The position numbers and the translations under genes are program-made. Of a stretch of 64,000 nucleotides of DNA, positions 63,229-64,000 are shown one piece after another. How positions within the stretch are numbered: the stretch's first letter is position 1; each line of letters begins with the position of its first letter. The notes under the pieces are model-generated. The model had not been told where the DNA came from. It made no database searches and saw only the letters and a list, made by a program, of their open reading frames with translations. The DNA comes from Cohaesibacter haloalkalitolerans (GTDB lineage Bacteria > Pseudomonadota > Alphaproteobacteria > Rhizobiales > Cohaesibacteraceae): NCBI RefSeq assembly GCF_003574655.1, contig NZ_QNUM01000001.1:1-64000 (forward strand), given 5' to 3'.

Positions 63229-64000
63229 TTACTTCACTTCAACGAAAACGCCATCCTTGACGGTGGCCTTGGTGAGTTCCTTGAGAGGCTCGCCATTTTC
63301 ATCGAAGGAGGTGTTGCCGGTGACACCCGGGAAGTCCTTGGTCGCAGCCACGGCATCGCGCAGGCTCTGACGGGTTACATCCGGATAGGCCTTGACGACA
63401 GCAGCCAGCATGATGTTGACAGCATCATAGGCCTGCGCAGGGAACTGACCCGGCGCATTGTCGTGGGTCTTTTTCCATTCGGTCACGAATTCCGTCACAT
63501 TGGCATCGGCACGGGTCGGCAGGAAGGTTGCAGTCAGCTTGAGACCTTCGGCAGCAGCACCGGCCAGCTCGATCAGCTTGTCGTTATAGGCGGCAGAGGT
63601 GGAGTAGACAGGGATACCGGCATTGAGCTGGGCAACCTGTTTGAGGAACTGGGCACCGTCTTCATAGAAGAAACCGGTGTAGATGGCTTCCGGCTTCTGT
63701 TCTTCGATCTTGGTGATGATGGAACGGAAATCAGCCAGACCACGGTTGAAGAATTCGGTGTAGACGACTTCGCCGCCCATTTCCTTGAAAGGATCGACAA
63801 AGCCCTTGACCACGGACTGACCCCAGTCGGTCTGCTCGGCAATCACGGCGACTTTCTTGATGCCCTGATCGATCATCCACTTGGCGTTCACGCCACCTTC
63901 CTGATTCTGGGTGGTGATGTTGCGGAACTGCCATTCGGAGATCTTGGCGAAATCCGGGTGGGATGCGGTCTGGGACAGCTGAACCATGCCGGAGCGCTTG
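63229..64000 (-). CDS. Branched-chain-type ABC substrate-binding protein (partial)
   Basis: C-terminal 257 residues of a LivJ/K-like periplasmic binding protein. KKVAVIAEQTDWGQSVVKGFVDPFKEMGG and the QFPAQAYDAVNIMLAAV region are typical of the family. The frame stays open to the right edge, so the signal peptide and N-terminal lobe lie outside the window. It heads the livHMGF operon. Confidence 0.9.
   Translation of the reverse strand, partial: KRSGMVQLSQTASHPDFAKISEWQFRNITTQNQEGGVNAKWMIDQGIKKVAVIAEQTDWGQSVVKGFVDPFKEMGGEVVYTEFFNRGLADFRSIITKIEEQKPEAIYTGFFYEDGAQFLKQVAQLNAGIPVYSTSAAYNDKLIELAGAAAEGLKLTATFLPTRADANVTEFVTEWKKTHDNAPGQFPAQAYDAVNIMLAAVVKAYPDVTRQSLRDAVAATKDFPGVTGNTSFDENGEPLKELTKATVKDGVFVEVK

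Overview
The window looks like one chromosomal stretch of a moderately GC-rich alphaproteobacterium, most likely of the Rhizobiales/Hyphomicrobiales type. This rests on gene content: a divergent oxyR-katG pair, glutathione-dependent formaldehyde oxidation with FrmR, many CUT2, LIV, TRAP and NMT1-type importers, each with a local GntR, LacI, LysR or RpiR regulator, and a nested operon style with ATGA overlaps. The species cannot be fixed from the sequence alone. I see no tRNA, rRNA, CRISPR array, prophage or insertion sequence.

Layout. 0.5-3.8 kb: katG and divergent oxyR (peroxide defence). 3.9-9.2 kb: a GntR regulator and a YtfQ-YtfR-YtfT-YjfF importer, the galactofuranose-type CUT2 system. 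9.5-12.6 kb: small housekeeping or accessory genes (a DUF1868 2H phosphoesterase-like protein, YjbQ, a Cys-based phosphatase, a secreted coiled-coil protein). 12.9-16.4 kb: two phosphate transporters, PiT and Na/Pi. 16.5-19.1 kb: FrmR, class III alcohol dehydrogenase and S-formylglutathione hydrolase, with a recognisable FrmR operator. 19.2-29.8 kb: a TRAP importer divergent from an operon of a DHDPS/NAL-family aldolase, a GntR regulator, a GH78 rhamnosidase, an FGGY kinase and a fucose/arabinose-isomerase-like enzyme. 29.9-37.9 kb: a CUT2 sugar ABC operon with a LacI regulator, a TIM-barrel isomerase and a Gfo/Idh dehydrogenase, preceded by two identical, inverted LacI operators. 38-42.2 kb: a QueG-like ferredoxin, an aldo/keto reductase, and an ArsR - ArsP-like permease - GNAT operon with repeated operator-like motifs.

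42.4-48.2 kb: the most unusual block. An RpiR regulator is divergent from an operon in which two paralogues of the 5-formyltetrahydrofolate cyclo-ligase-like (COG0212) family flank an NMT1/ThiY-type ABC importer whose two permease domains are fused in one polypeptide. Published comparative genomics links COG0212 to thiamin metabolism, so this may be a salvage route for a thiamin-, pyrimidine- or pterin-like compound. 48.4-53.0 kb: a LysR regulator divergent from an alpha/beta hydrolase, a DcuC-type carrier and an M20 peptidase. 53.1-56.5 kb: a small exported protein, a 44-residue protein gene with a structured upstream region and its own terminator, and an MHYT-GGDEF-EAL cyclic-di-GMP protein. 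56.7 kb to the right edge: a branched-chain-type ABC importer followed by a DAO-type flavoenzyme, an ATC-hydrolase-family protein and an M20D amidohydrolase, probably uptake and breakdown of an amide or heterocyclic amino-acid derivative.

The overall picture is of an organism that scavenges many organic nutrients. Three of the ABC operons carry a stem-loop directly after the binding-protein gene; the NMT1-type operon instead has its binding protein translationally coupled to the ATPase.
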